The notes beneath the pieces were generated by a model that saw nothing but the letters and a program-made list of their open reading frames with translations, ran no database searches and was not told the DNA's origin. DNA of 64,000 nt from Owenia fusiformis (taxonomy: Eukaryota; Annelida; Polychaeta; Sabellida; Oweniidae). Each line of letters starts with the position of its first letter. Positions within the stretch are counted from its first letter, which is position 1. The stretch lies in the NCBI GenBank assembly GCA_903813345.2, contig CAIIXF020000007.1, forward strand, positions 3,539,730-3,603,729, written 5' to 3'. The translations under genes and the position numbers were made by a program. Shown here one piece after another: positions 28,284-60,359 of this stretch.

Positions 28284-28468
28284 CAGTAAAACCTTTCTAA
28301 TCCAAGCACCACTGGGACTGGTGAAGTGTTCAGATTAGCAGGTGTTCACATTTCAAGGTTTTTAAAATATCTTGAGTCAATGGGTGATAAGAAATTTCTG
28401 ACCAAGAATAAGTGTTCACACTGAGAGGTGTTTGGATTAGAGGGTTTTTGGATATACAGGTTTCACTG
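28284..28468. mobile_element. Short MITE, cagtaaaacctttc type (pogo-like)
   Basis: The left end cagtaaaacctttctaatcc and the reverse complement of the right end (cagtgaaacctgtatatcc) are inverted repeats. TA follows the right end. Internal gtgttca and attagagg motifs repeat as in its relative at 26271. Confidence 0.65.
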
Positions 28469-30049
28469 TATATTAAGACTTGAAGGTGGCCAAGTCCATG
28501 TTTGTTCACTGATTGTTATGGCAACACACTTATCACAAACATTCATCCTCATAACAATCAATATATATTTAGACAAATATCAATTTAATCCAATACTGAC
28601 TTAAATTGAGCATTTAAACATTTATATGTCTATACTCATATTGCATCACATAATTATCACACATATGGAAGTGATATTTCACTAAATGGCTATTCAATCA
28701 CTTCGATTTCAACAAATACATCTTCATTAACTGTTATTGAAACAATTAGTTCTCCTTGTGTATTATTTATTCAACTTATTTTTTAAACCCAAAGGTCTTG
28801 AAATAGGGTCAAACCAAACTTTCTTCATATTCAACAAACTTCTTTACGTGCAATTCATATCTTTATCATCTCCGTTTTTAGTGATAATTGAATTTGATGT
28901 TGCAAAGGAGGAGCATCCTATACATTTATTAAGTATTGTATAAAGTATTTTAAATCCACCGAATAGATAAAGATGCACAATTATTCTTTTGGTCTTTTTA
29001 GGAAATGTTACTTCTACAGAGGTAGATAATTTAAATTGTATACCTCTCTATGGTCATTGGAGTTATAGAATAATCTGAGACACTTACTTTGAATGATAAA
29101 TACGTGCAGTATTTCACAGTTGGCAACCATTACAATGACGGTGGTTTCTGTAAATTATAATGTATTCCAAAATGGCGGAAAGGGGTAAGAAATATTTTTG
29201 CAACCAAAAGTATGAAAGCCTCTCAATGCAAGCCTATAGATCGAGGCAACAAGGAATTTCTTAATGCCAATGTATTTATTGCAATGGTTAATCCACTGTG
29301 ACTTTACAGGGTTGTGATATAATACTGTTGTTGACTAATGTAGAAATCATTAATAGAATGGAAATTTGAATTAAATTTTATTTACTAATTAATAGCTGTT
29401 TCTTATTATATGTTTGGCTAACCTATGGAATCGCAAAATTGTCAGTCTATCCATCCATCCTTAAACCTGGCCATCCATCGACAATTTTTGAACAAATGAA
29501 AACTGCCATTCATCTAAAGTAATGTTTAGATCCATATTGTTTTGATCCACTTTTTATCTACTTTTACCTTGCATTGATGCCATTCAACAAATGAATCAGA
29601 GATTTGGTCCTGGAATACCTCAAGTGTCACTACCTAAAGTAGAAGATTGATCATATTCAGGCCAGTATCTAGCTTTTGCCAAAGGAGTTCAAACTTTAAA
29701 AGTTCAGGAGGTTTTGATTTGAAAATTCCCCAAAATCACTTGAAAAGTGCTCAAAATGGTAAAAAAACTGCATTATCTTGAATCCCCCTGGTCACAGGGC
29801 AGATATTATCACCATCAGGATTTGTATCGTAGAGAAATATTAATATGCAATAAGTCTTGACCGACACATAAGGATCATCTTCAGTAGTAAGCTTATGTCT
29901 CTTAGAAGCGTCTTAGTCTAACTGACATCTATAATTCAAGTCTGCAAAAAGATCACATTGCATTTATTAGTTTTTGCAAAATTATCTTTTTATATGATGA
30001 GGATGTATCCGATATATATAAACATTTTTTATGAGAAGAAAACATGTAT

Positions 30050-30210
30050 CAGTAGCGGATCCAGGGAGGGGCCATGAGGATCGCCCCCCCCCCCCCCTTA
30101 GGTGGACCCAGAAAAAAAATTGGGCCAAAAAAGGCCTTAAGGCTCCAAAAAGTGGGGCTTTTTGGACATTACTGGGGCTTTTAGGCCTTATTTTTTAATT
30201 TCAGCCCAAA
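30050..30210 (+). mobile_element. Left end of a caggggcgg-type element (truncated)
   Basis: It starts cagtagcggatccaggg, followed by a run of 14 C and several gggcc/ggctt motifs. The terminus and the homopolymer-rich interior resemble the complete copy at 60087-60354. A right end was not found. Confidence 0.45.
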
Positions 30211-31552
30211 TGTTGAAGAAACATAAAAGTTAACTAATAAATTACTACAAGTGCTATGGAAAAAAGGTGTAACGATGTTTCAAAACGTTATCATTAACTT
30301 CTGTCTGCAATGCTTCCCCTTTTATTCAATCCATATAATTGATCAGAACTCATTTGTTTTTGAAACGGTAATAATATAGATGGCACATCCCTATGTATCG
30401 CATAAGCAACACGTTTCTTGAAGATAAATGTTTAGTTTGTCAATAGATGTCAGCGTTGATGTGTGTCTGGCGCACTAATAACTTGGATTGTGACTAAAGG
30501 GGAAATTCATGATATTACTGACGTAGAATATGATGATCGTTGAAAAATTCGTGCACCTTTGTGTCCATATTTGATTCTGTAATGTCAAAGAATGGCCCCA
30601 AACACTACTCTTATTATCCGGGGCAAGTCTAATGATGCTGAGACTACCGTTTATGGGGTCCCACCGTGCCCCATTGGTTGAGCTTATAAGGGTCCCCAAG
30701 ACTAATGAAGTTATGAAAGATTTAAATTGCAAAAATGGGGGAAAATGTTCAATAAATAATAGAAATTGTATAACATCATATTTATATACAAATTAATGAA
30801 TTATTGTGAAAAGCTAACGTTTTACTGGAATTAAGTATGCACTTTGGGGCTTTTTAGAAAACAGTTATCTTTTTACTAAAAATCCTATTCACAAGTGCGG
30901 ATGTGGAAATTTTATTTATTTCAAAACGCAAAACAGATTTACTAATTGTTGATTGGCACATTGGTATAATGTACTCTTAGACATTCGGTCGTGACTGAGT
31001 ATTATATAATCTAATTTCTACATCCGGTAAAAAAAATACAGAATATTTTGCAAGTTGTATGTATAAGTAGGTAAAATTAAAACAATAGCAAATTATGGCA
31101 TACTTGTCAACCTTAAAATAAAAGATACGGTAGTCTAGATTGTTTCAGGTAAATTACAAGATGATCTTAAAGCCCATATAATGTTTAAACCACTTTGGCT
31201 TATGCTGTAGGCTAGTCCTACCCCAATGTTACCAAAATGTAATAATATTATGTGAAAAAAGATTATTTCAAAAAACTAAATTGATAAGCGATGATGGTCT
31301 GTCAATGGCGTCTATCTCAGTTCTATAGCTGTAGACGTCATTCCACACCGGTGCCTAGCATTAATTCATCCTCATTCCTCATATGTTTTTGAAAAATGAA
31401 TTAAGAAAATCGATTGGTAAATCAGCGAGAAAAAACTCATCCACGCAAGAAAGTGGATCAGAGAAAAATGCATTTCGAAATTTTCCGTTTTCAAGAAACC
31501 AGCAATGGTATAGTAATATTCAAAACACATTTATATTCTTCTTTTCAACCTA

Positions 31553-32313
31553 CAGGGTGTCCCAGAAGTAATGATAATTATGATCTAACATTTTTATTTG
31601 ATACGGAAACAATATGACAATCACACAAATTAAAGATCAATATGTAAGCTTCATTTTGCCATATGGTGTGGTTGCCACAGTAACCTGTATGTGCGTTCTG
31701 CGGAGCAACTTTGTTTTCCAGATTTTCGAAACACATTTCGTGTTCATTTTTTCCCTGCTGTTCCCATTACTATATATAGCAATATTGCAATTTTATTCCT
31801 CAAGGAGCATTGCACATGGTGGTTTCAATTATCCACATACTGTCCTTTGCTGGAGAGTTTATAAATGCCTTTCCAACCCGATTAACACACGATCAAAACC
31901 ACTGTTTAACATATCCTGCAGAAGCAACCTGAGCTTGTCGCGATCGGGAAGGCAATAATCCACTAATGCACAAATCCAAGGCATGACAAACAAAGGTTTT
32001 GTTTGTTTAGAAAGGTATCGAAAAATTGTCTCCAGCAAAGAACAGCCAAGTGAAACAACCATGTACAATGCCTCCTTGAGGAATATGGGGAATAAATTAG
32101 CAATATATACTACTGTAGTAATGTGAGCACCAGTGACGAAACATATTAACACGAAATGTTTTTAAAAACAGAACGCATATACACGTTGGTACGACAACCA
32201 TAAATGGAATGGAACGCAATACATCTGGATCTTTAATTTGTGTGAATTTCTTGTTGTTTCTTAATCAAATAAAAGTTTTAGAGCAAAATCATCATTACTT
32301 TTGGGACACCCTG
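31553..32313. mobile_element. Foldback MITE with mariner-like ends, 761 bp
   Basis: The left terminus cagggtgtcccagaagtaat and the reverse complement of the right one (cagggtgtcccaaaagtaat) match, flanked by TA on both sides (31551-31552, 32314-32315). The similarity continues inward: cacaaattaaagatc, gtgcgttctg/atgcgttctg, tcctcaaggag and tttgctggaga each occur once per arm in opposite orientation. The two arms of over 300 bp therefore cover nearly the whole element, with the turn near 31930. The arms have diverged appreciably, so it is not recent. Short ORFs on both strands (31614-31958, 31859-32152) are by-products of the arms and show no transposase motif. Confidence 0.85.
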
Positions 32314-32767
32314 TAGTTTCTAGTCAACATAAACTCCCCTTCATAAGTTAGGCAACCTTAGCTCACCCATTGAACTACGTGGTAAAGCCTCTCTACGTTT
32401 GGATTTTTATCTACTTAACCTGCCATGAAATAACTTATAATTTGATGGAAACGTAACTTGACTTTATTTCCAATACCTCCAAATGTTCCCAATTTTTTTA
32501 TTCAATTACAAAAGGTCGGAAATCGATGATAAATTTGATGAATTTTTAAAAATCGTCATTCCCGTGTAAACCAATGGGAAATGATGGGTTCGGGGCAAAT
32601 CGGAAATCAGGATATCTATTCAGTAAAAGATTTAGCAAAAAATATTTTCATATAGAAAATTGAATTTTCTAACTTTTCTTGTACCAATCCATTGTCGGAA
32701 TTTCCCTGTCAGTGTCAGTCCCAGGGTGTCAGTCTAGCCTTTGGACCTATGAGGTAGGCTCCCGGGG

Positions 32768-33081
32768 GTAAGGGAACATGAGGCAAAACGGCCCTCAAAA
32801 TAAAATTTTAAGTTGTTCCGTACTGGGTCTTTTCTTATCGTCAATCATCGCACACCTTTTTGTTAAAATCGTTATATTTGAAAATCAATTGTTCTTGTAC
32901 ATAAGTATGTTATAGGCCTAAGCTTTGTGGGGCCGTTTTGCCCCATTGTCATGAGTATTCAAAACTGAGACGTCATTTTAATTCCCTCATATTTGAAGCT
33001 CGAACTTTTGACAAATAATTCAAAAGATATTTCGATGGGCCACTTTGCCCCACAAGGCCGTTTTGCTCCATGTTCCCCTAC
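32768..33081. mobile_element. MITE with gtaagggaacatg ends, 314 bp
   Basis: The left end gtaagggaacatgaggcaaa and the reverse complement of the right end (gtaggggaacatggagcaaa) form a TIR that runs on through acggcc. ccgttttgcccc motifs recur inside. A CGGG on both sides may be a short target duplication. The superfamily is not clear. Confidence 0.7.
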
Positions 33082-33559
33082 CGGGCCTAGAGCTGCAAAG
33101 GCTGTATGACCCTAAGCCTATGCTCCGGGGGCATGCTAGCCTATTATCTCCACCATATTCCGCCTATTAGGCCATGTGATATATTTGTAAAGCATTGATA
33201 TTCATGGACATTATGTATAACTATATGAAACAAGATGATCACATTAGCATTACATTTATTTATCCATGTTGTCTCTAGTTTTATTGACCAGATTTTCTCC
33301 CGGGGATTTTCTGCCGGCTCATTATTTATGCAGCCTCAGTCTGAAGCTCATAGTAACATCCATCCCATAATAATCTATACTGGTGAAAGTTGGCTGTTCA
33401 TTTCATAAAATCTACTCCCTTTTTGATATTAAAATATTATTTTATAGGCTCTATAATATACATAACTTGCAAAGCATGTGAATTTTATATAAAATATCAT
33501 ATAAATTGAGTGCTGCTATTGTTTTGATCTTGGATATTAGGTCACTAGTAACGAAAATA

Positions 33560-33817
33560 ATCATAAAATATTTAAAATCGGAGGGGCGTGACCGTAATAG
33601 ATGTCCCTCTATACCACACCCAGAGAGCTACTGCATCGCTTCCGAGATTGGTGACACCGCGACGACGAAATAGCGGCCGAAAAGGGGACCGTTCGTGGAA
33701 TCACGTCCACCCTGAGGGACTACAAAGTGTCGTGGTGAGTCGGCAGGAGAGAAACCGACCATTGCTGGTTGGTAAGGGGTAGAATTCCGTGTTTCCAGAG
33801 GCTCGCTATCATCCATC
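33560..33817 (+). promoter_or_regulatory. GNAQ 5' UTR / promoter-proximal region
   Basis: A GC-richer island (gcgtgaccg, cgcgacgacg, gcggccgaaaagg) stands out from AT-rich flanks and ends at the GNAQ start codon, as expected of an invertebrate promoter and leader. A short upstream ORF of 17 codons, MSLYTTPRELLHRFRDW, starts at 33601 and ends before the main start. No TATA box is evident. The transcription start is not determinable from sequence alone. Confidence 0.5.
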
Positions 33818-54068
<20,251 letters not shown>

Positions 54069-57000
54069 TGTACTAGTAGCGACAACCCAGTGTTGGCCGC
54101 CATCTTGTTTTGTGAAAGTGTCCTTGACCTTCTACCGAGGAAATGGCTTTGCAATTTAGCAGCCTTCCTCCCTACTTGCAATTTGTATGTAATTGTACTA
54201 ACAGGTTTCATTCAAAATGTAATTTTGAAACAAAACCAGAAGTTGGAGTTTGTGTAGTGTGACCGGTGAGTTGTCCAGCAGTTATATTGATGAGACTGGG
54301 AGTATTACCACCACCATACTTCATAGTGTTTGTGTATGCGTGCTAGTCCTTCATACACTCTGCTCTAGGCTCAGCCAACACTTCAATGCACACATACATA
54401 GGAGTAGATAACAATTGTGTTCCACAGGTTTACCATGTCGTTTCCCTTGGCGCGCTGCCTCAAGGGGTTTTATGTGCAATGAACAATGAAAGATAGGCGA
54501 TAGCAATTATCTATATACTTTAATATAGCAGACGGGCTCTAGTCTGTGTGTATATATAATTGAGCTGTAAGGCTGGATAAAGCCAGTGTAGTGGATCTAG
54601 AGTGTTCAGCAGGCCTGTTGCTATGTCGAGGCCATTTAGAAACCGTACGCTGGCACTAGTGGACAGCGTCATTGTGACTGTACATCTTCTGTATTAAATC
54701 GCCTGCTTATATTGAGCTTTTTATACAAATACATAGTGTGAGTGTATGTCATGTGTCACATAGCATATTTTTTATGTCTAAAGTTAAAGGTATAATTTGT
54801 GAGTTTAAATATTGTTTAAGTCTGTATAGAAATAATGAATGAAAATGTGAAGTACAATTAAGGCACTGTGCCGTATGTACATTGAGGATTAGGGCTGACT
54901 TTAAGGTACCCTGATATGTGCATCTACATAACTGGCTCTCTTATAGTCACGTGGCAGCATATTATGTGAGCAACCGCAACCTCATCTATTTAATGCATCA
55001 TCATGTATCCATAGAGATTTCACAGTGTACAGAGGCGCTCGCGCATTGAAGCCCACATATTTATACAGAGGCTACTCTCATAAGATTTCAATAAACAGAT
55101 TGGGACACAAATATAGATGATAGTTTATGTGTGTTGTACTATCCCAGACTATCTTGTGTTTTATTAACATCTACCACTATGCCAATGTGGCTTGAAAAGC
55201 CCCTAGAGGCCTAGTAGTGATGTTTATGCCAACACAGAAAAATGCACTGTATTGTGCATGAAGTATGGGCTACTCTCGAGTGACACACTATCATGTCTCA
55301 ATATCTTTTTGTAATGATATTAAATTAGGAAGTTTTGTATGTTTTTGAGAGAGTTGTGTATTTAAAATCTTGCGGTGAGTGCACCGTGATTTGCTGTACT
55401 AATTGGCGAGACCCTCACAAATAAATACACTGGTCATCCAATGGCATTTACTCCACTGTAAGGAAAGATATGCCTGGTTTTGCATTACCAACCAACCTTT
55501 TCAGTTATGCATGAGAATTTATCCTTGGCAATTCCTCCCTTACAGTGTATAATGATTGCAGAAATGTGACCATGTGGGAATTTTTGTAAGGGACTGGCTA
55601 TAGGCCCTCTAGAATCTCAGCCTGATACTTGCTATCAGTTTTGTATCCTGGGACCACTTTCACTGACAATAAGTAAATTGAGAAATCATGGTAATATATT
55701 GTTGTTAATGTATATCTAATATATTTTAATCTTTACTCAAGAATTCGCTAATGAATTAAGAATTATGACTGATTTTATGTAATTTCCAGATTTTTCTTGT
55801 CGTGGAAATTGAAATTGGTCCCAGGGAAATTGAGAATAATTATTTAAGCCAGCATGTATGTTTTAAAACATAAAGGCAGGTAAGGTCCATTAAGTTGTAG
55901 ACATTTTACAGTTGTATAGTACAAGATTTTAATCTTTATATCAGGTGAAAACCACTGGTTTTCTAGTAATGTATTCATAATATATTGTCAATTTTCTATT
56001 GTGTAGAATAAAGCCAGGTCTTAACTATGTACTGTTGTTGTGCTGAGACCATGCGTAAAGATTTATAGTTTTTAGTGTTACCATGGCATTACCATGACAA
56101 CAGCGTGCATGGTAACTGGCTGCGCACATGACAGTTAACTCATGACAATGTCTGAATGTGCAAGGCTATAAACATGTGCAGAAATGCCTAGTAGATAATT
56201 TGAAAGTATGGATGGATAATTCAGTTCACAATGTGTATGTGTAACAGCCAATGGTAATACTGAGAATTTTTTAGGCATCTAGGTTGATTTCAATCAAAAT
56301 TGTACAGCTCGTATTTATATGTATATGGAATGACTTCATATTTATAGATAGATATTTCATGAACCAGTTGTATATTTAGCTGTGATGAAGCTTAGTCATA
56401 ACAGAGGGCATTTTGTGAAAGGCCTGCTTGTCAAATATAATTCCCCTGAATCTCCTGAATCTTGTAAACGTAGTTGAAACAAAATTTGCAAAATATTTTA
56501 ATGTAATATTATTTCATAATTGTGAGAGAAACAATGTTAATCCCATTTGGAACAAAAACTTATAATTATTGTACACCTCAAGAAATTCTTAAAATGAATA
56601 CATGTACTATGAAAAGTGCTTTTGAATCATACTGTGAGTGTAGGTCTAGGAAATATAGTTTTCATGCAGGCCTATTTAGTGAGATCCGGTGCTGATAAAC
56701 CAACACTGCCACATTTTTCTAGTCAGCCAGCACACCCTGGTTAAAGTCAGTTCAGTCTGGGTAAAACCAGATCATTTTGGAGAAAGCCATGGCTACAAAT
56801 CAAATCTGCTCAAACAGTATTATCTCCTACCAAAGTAGGACATGAATTATACGTTATACTGACAAAGATTAAATCCATTAAATGAAAAGTGGAATTGAAG
56901 GATCTATCCATACTTTATGTGATTATGCTGTAAATGAATGTCATTTAAAAATGAATACTTGTGTTGTCCCAACAACAGTGTAAATGACCAATGGTCATTG

Positions 57001-58262
57001 CTATGGTAACATCTAAATGGGTGGCCCTGTTGTAGGGACAGATCAAGTGTAGCAGTTTAACAGAGCTGGTATAGTGTTATTTAATGGCTCACCCTCTTGC
57101 AGTACCTACCCAGGCATGTTATACCAAAGCAAGTCCTTTCAGTTCTTATTGCACACATTTATGTTCTCAGTGCTATGTATGAGCCTTGAGAGTTTATGTT
57201 ATAATATAATGTATGTGCCTTTATTGGTTTGGTAGGTATTGCCAGGTGGCGTGCAGTTACATGTTCAATACTAGTACATCATGTACAGATCACTAGGACA
57301 TTATGTACAGATCACTAGTACATCATGTACGGATCACAAGAACATCATGTATGGATCACTAATACATCATGTACTGATCATTAGAACATCATGTACTGAT
57401 CACTAATACATCATGTACTGATCACTAGTACATCTGATACAGATCATTAGTACATCTGATACAGATCATTAGTACATCATGTGCAGATACTAGTACATTA
57501 TGTACAGACCAGCAGCGGACTAGTTGGAGCAAGGTCACATTATAATATATCACTGTGACTCTGGGCCCGTCTGTCATTCCAGTGGGCCCAGCTTTCACTG
57601 AATACGCAGCAAATTTAGCAAAATCTAGTAAAAAGGACAAATGAATGTTTTAGAATATTTAAATGTTGCAATAACATATTCAGAGGACTGTAAACAGAAT
57701 TTTGACTCAGTCTTATAAATGACTCTCGTATAATATTTATCTTTTATAGTGCAGTGTTGTGCTATTTTTTGCATCATATTTTCTGATGCGTTGTATGCCT
57801 TGCTTATTTGGTCCAGTTCTAGTTCAACCTTGAGTGATGCTGAAGCTTGTGACTCTCTTACTATTTGGATTAATAATATCTCAAGTTCTAGTAATGAACG
57901 TCACTTTGCTAATGTTGCAGGCTCTTACAATTCATTTCAAAATGACTATTCATGTGAGAAATGATTTGATATTCTGATGTAATATCTATTATCTATATAC
58001 TTAAATCTGAAGAATTTTGAATCGCCTCTTACTGAAGTTACATTGAAGTGTTTTCTAAGGGTGTCTGGTATAGTGAGCTTTCGATGGTGTATGTCAGCCT
58101 CTGTGGAGACTCACCCTTTGCCTGTCTGTCTGGCCTTAATAGCCACTTTATACAGTAATAGTGTCGCTTTCCCTAGTGTACTATCTGACCCATCACTTCA
58201 AGCTTCATTATAGCAAGGTTGGTGTTGAAACAGAGATAAATAAAATATTTATTCCAAGCAAC
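54069..58262 (+). other. Putative long GNAQ 3' UTR with several poly(A) signals
   Basis: No exon is recognisable after the GNAQ stop. AATAAA signals lie at 55090, 55420, 56007 and 58239. The sequence lacks obvious transposons, unlike the introns, and contains the 22-bp minisatellite at 57271. The most likely reading is a 3' UTR with alternative ends at about 55.1 kb and 58.3 kb. Its real extent needs transcript evidence. Confidence 0.45.
57271..57510. repeat. 22-bp minisatellite, about 10-11 units
   Basis: Units of the type agtacatcatgtacagatca repeat with substitutions and small length changes. Most contain the palindromic core catgta/tacatg. Confidence 0.88.
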
Positions 58263-58724
58263 TCGATGTTGTTTTCATCTTGTAAATATATTATACATTT
58301 GTGAAAAAATCTTCATTGTTTGTCATTTGTTTCTATGAAAGATATGTTTGTGAATGTGAAAGCAAATGAAATGAATTTAGTGTTGTTTAATGAACAATTT
58401 AATTGTAGAAGAAACGGAGAGCAACTTTCAATATTAGGATATTTTAACTGTCATTCCTTATTTCAAAAAAATAATATCAAAGTCTAAGTATATTCCTGAG
58501 AAATACAGCCTGTTAATCATTCTAAAAGACCACATTTCCGAATTATCTTTATTTCTGCGCCATAATACTCTGTAGTTGTCATTGATTTGGTGTGTAAATG
58601 CAAGAAATATTTTGATTCACCATAGAATACGATTTTTACTACCATCCTTCCGTGGCAGATAGAACATGGACTTTTCTACATTGATGTTATTTAGAAAACT
58701 GGCATCTGAACATGACCATTGCTG

Positions 58725-59576
58725 AGGGGTCATTCATCAAGCTATCGCAATCACTGCGACGTCGCAGACACTGCGACCATCGTGCGAGGTCGCAGTGACT
58801 GCGACTGCGACCTATTCATTAAAAAATCGCAGTCTGCGATGTCCCTGCTAGCAGTCGCAGTGATTACCACGTGCACGTACTTGTACACGTGTTAGTAATC
58901 CTTTCGAGATCCTCTTGTATCATTTCGTAAACTTTTATAATAGTTAACCTAGGCATGTGACATCGCAAAGTAAGGTCCACATCATCGTATATTTGAAGAG
59001 GATCTGTATGATCTCTAAATACGCGTTCTCTACGCAGAGCATTACAGTTGAAATCAACCATCAGGTGCGCCATTTTGAACGAATAAACGCTGCCAGCAGA
59101 TGATTAACATGTCATGCAGATTGACAATATGGATACTGAGTGGGTAGAGCCACGTGGGTTCAAATCACGTGTAACGCACAATCACTGCGACCGGTCGCAA
59201 GGTAAAGTACTTAAAAATACAAGCCGAAAACTAGCTGTTTTTGATAGCATCACAAACATGTTAAACATAATGCATATGTTCTGCAATTTTTATATATCGT
59301 GGATCGAATATCGAACTATACGTCCTAGAATTTCTATATAATTTCATAAAAAAATTCAATTAATTTAAGACATTTTTCTTGAACTAAAATCACTGCGACT
59401 GGGTACCACCGGTCGCTTAAATTTGGGCCATTTAAGGGGTATTTCACTGCGACGTCGCAGAAAATTCTACCGATCGCAGTCGCACGAGATTGATGAATAG
59501 GACGTAATCGCTAAAAAGGGCCCTTGCGACATCGCAGGCTTGCGACGTGCTTACGATAGCTTGATGAATGACCCCT
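58725..59576 (-). mobile_element. Internally deleted PIF/Harbinger transposon
   Basis: A perfect terminal inverted repeat (aggggtcattcatcaagcta, continuing tcg) lies at both ends, flanked by the 3-bp duplication CTG. Many actgcgac/gtcgcagt words crowd both subterminal regions, probable transposase-binding sites. A transposase fragment on the minus strand supports the assignment. At 852 bp it is far shorter than an autonomous Harbinger (about 3-5 kb), and no DDE nuclease domain is left. Confidence 0.85.
58864..59073 (-). pseudogene. Harbinger transposase N-terminal fragment (HARBI1-like)
   Basis: An ORF of 69 codons begins MAHLMVDFNCNALRRERVFR and continues with DPLQIYDDVDL and VYEMIQEDLERITN. 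This matches the recalled N-terminal pattern of PIF/Harbinger nucleases (R-R-x-R-V-F-R-D-x-x-x-P-L-x-x-Y-D-D ... DLE-R-x-T-N). The frame then runs into the terminal gtcgcagt-rich repeat and stops, so the catalytic part is missing through internal deletion. It is not expected to be active. Confidence 0.7.
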
Positions 59577-60086
59577 CTGGATGGTATGAAAACTTGAGAA
59601 TATCTAGAACTGCCATTTTGTAGTGAGTAGAAGAATATTTTTCTCGACTGCCGCCTTACTGTATAGATCAGCAAAGTCTAAAATTAACAAATACCATTAT
59701 GTATAGAGGGCAGTGGCGCATACTTTTGCTGCCATCTTTATATGTAAAGAAATCGCTGGATCCACAGAGTCCATAAAATCCTAGAATTCATCCCTGTAAA
59801 AATTGTTTCAATTTCCACAACAGAGAAGTCGCGAATTCTTGTGGAGATAGATAGTATTTAGCTATCACATGCTTTAATTACAAGTTTTGCTGCAAATCCA
59901 AGCCCCTGTAGCCCGATAACACCATCTAAAATATGTATGTTAGCGTGTTTGGGAATTCACAAGTCATCAATGCAATAGCTCATCCTTGTTCCAAGGGTAT
60001 TTCAATTCTTTCCATAAGCTCAGCGAGGCCCTACTTTGAAGGATGTAATTATGTTACAACATATTTTTCAATACGTACATGTACAG

Positions 60087-60354
60087 CAGGGGCGGATCTG
60101 GGAACCAACAAGGGGGGGGGGCCCAACCTTCTGGTGTGAAAAAAAAACTTCCGCGCTTACGCGGAAAAAAATTTTGGGCCCCAAAAACCCAAAAGTGGGC
60201 CCAAATTTTGAAATTTTGAGGCCCATTTTCTTCAAAATTTGGCCTAAAATTAAAAAATAAGGCCTAAGAAAGCCAATTTATGACCAAAAAGGCCTACTTT
60301 TTTGGGCACAATTTTTTTTTCTGCCCCTGGCCCCCCCCCCCAAATCCGCCAGTG
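60087..60354. mobile_element. MITE with caggggcgg ends, 5-bp TSD, 268 bp
   Basis: The left end caggggcggatctggg and the reverse complement of the right end (cactggcggatttggg) match, flanked by exact TACAG repeats (60082-60086, 60355-60359). The interior is purine/pyrimidine-skewed with G and C runs and many gggcc/ggcct words. It resembles the truncated copy at 30050. Confidence 0.82.
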
Positions 60355-60359
60355 TACAG

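Larger units (their letters stand above)
27579..33559. other. RFK-GNAQ spacer
   Basis: It begins with the RFK 3' UTR, whose poly(A) site I could not place. The rest is AT-rich and holds the transposon relics listed separately, with no supported exon. The small ORFs here have no recognisable domain. Confidence 0.6.

Noticed and set aside
33588-33782. Open frame just upstream of GNAQ
   Set aside because: It opens with GTG, not ATG, and lies in the presumed leader. The peptide has no domain, so only the short ATG uORF at 33601 is noted.
57749-57964. 71-codon ORF downstream of GNAQ
   Set aside because: Serine-rich with no domain and no splice partner; probably part of the 3' UTR.
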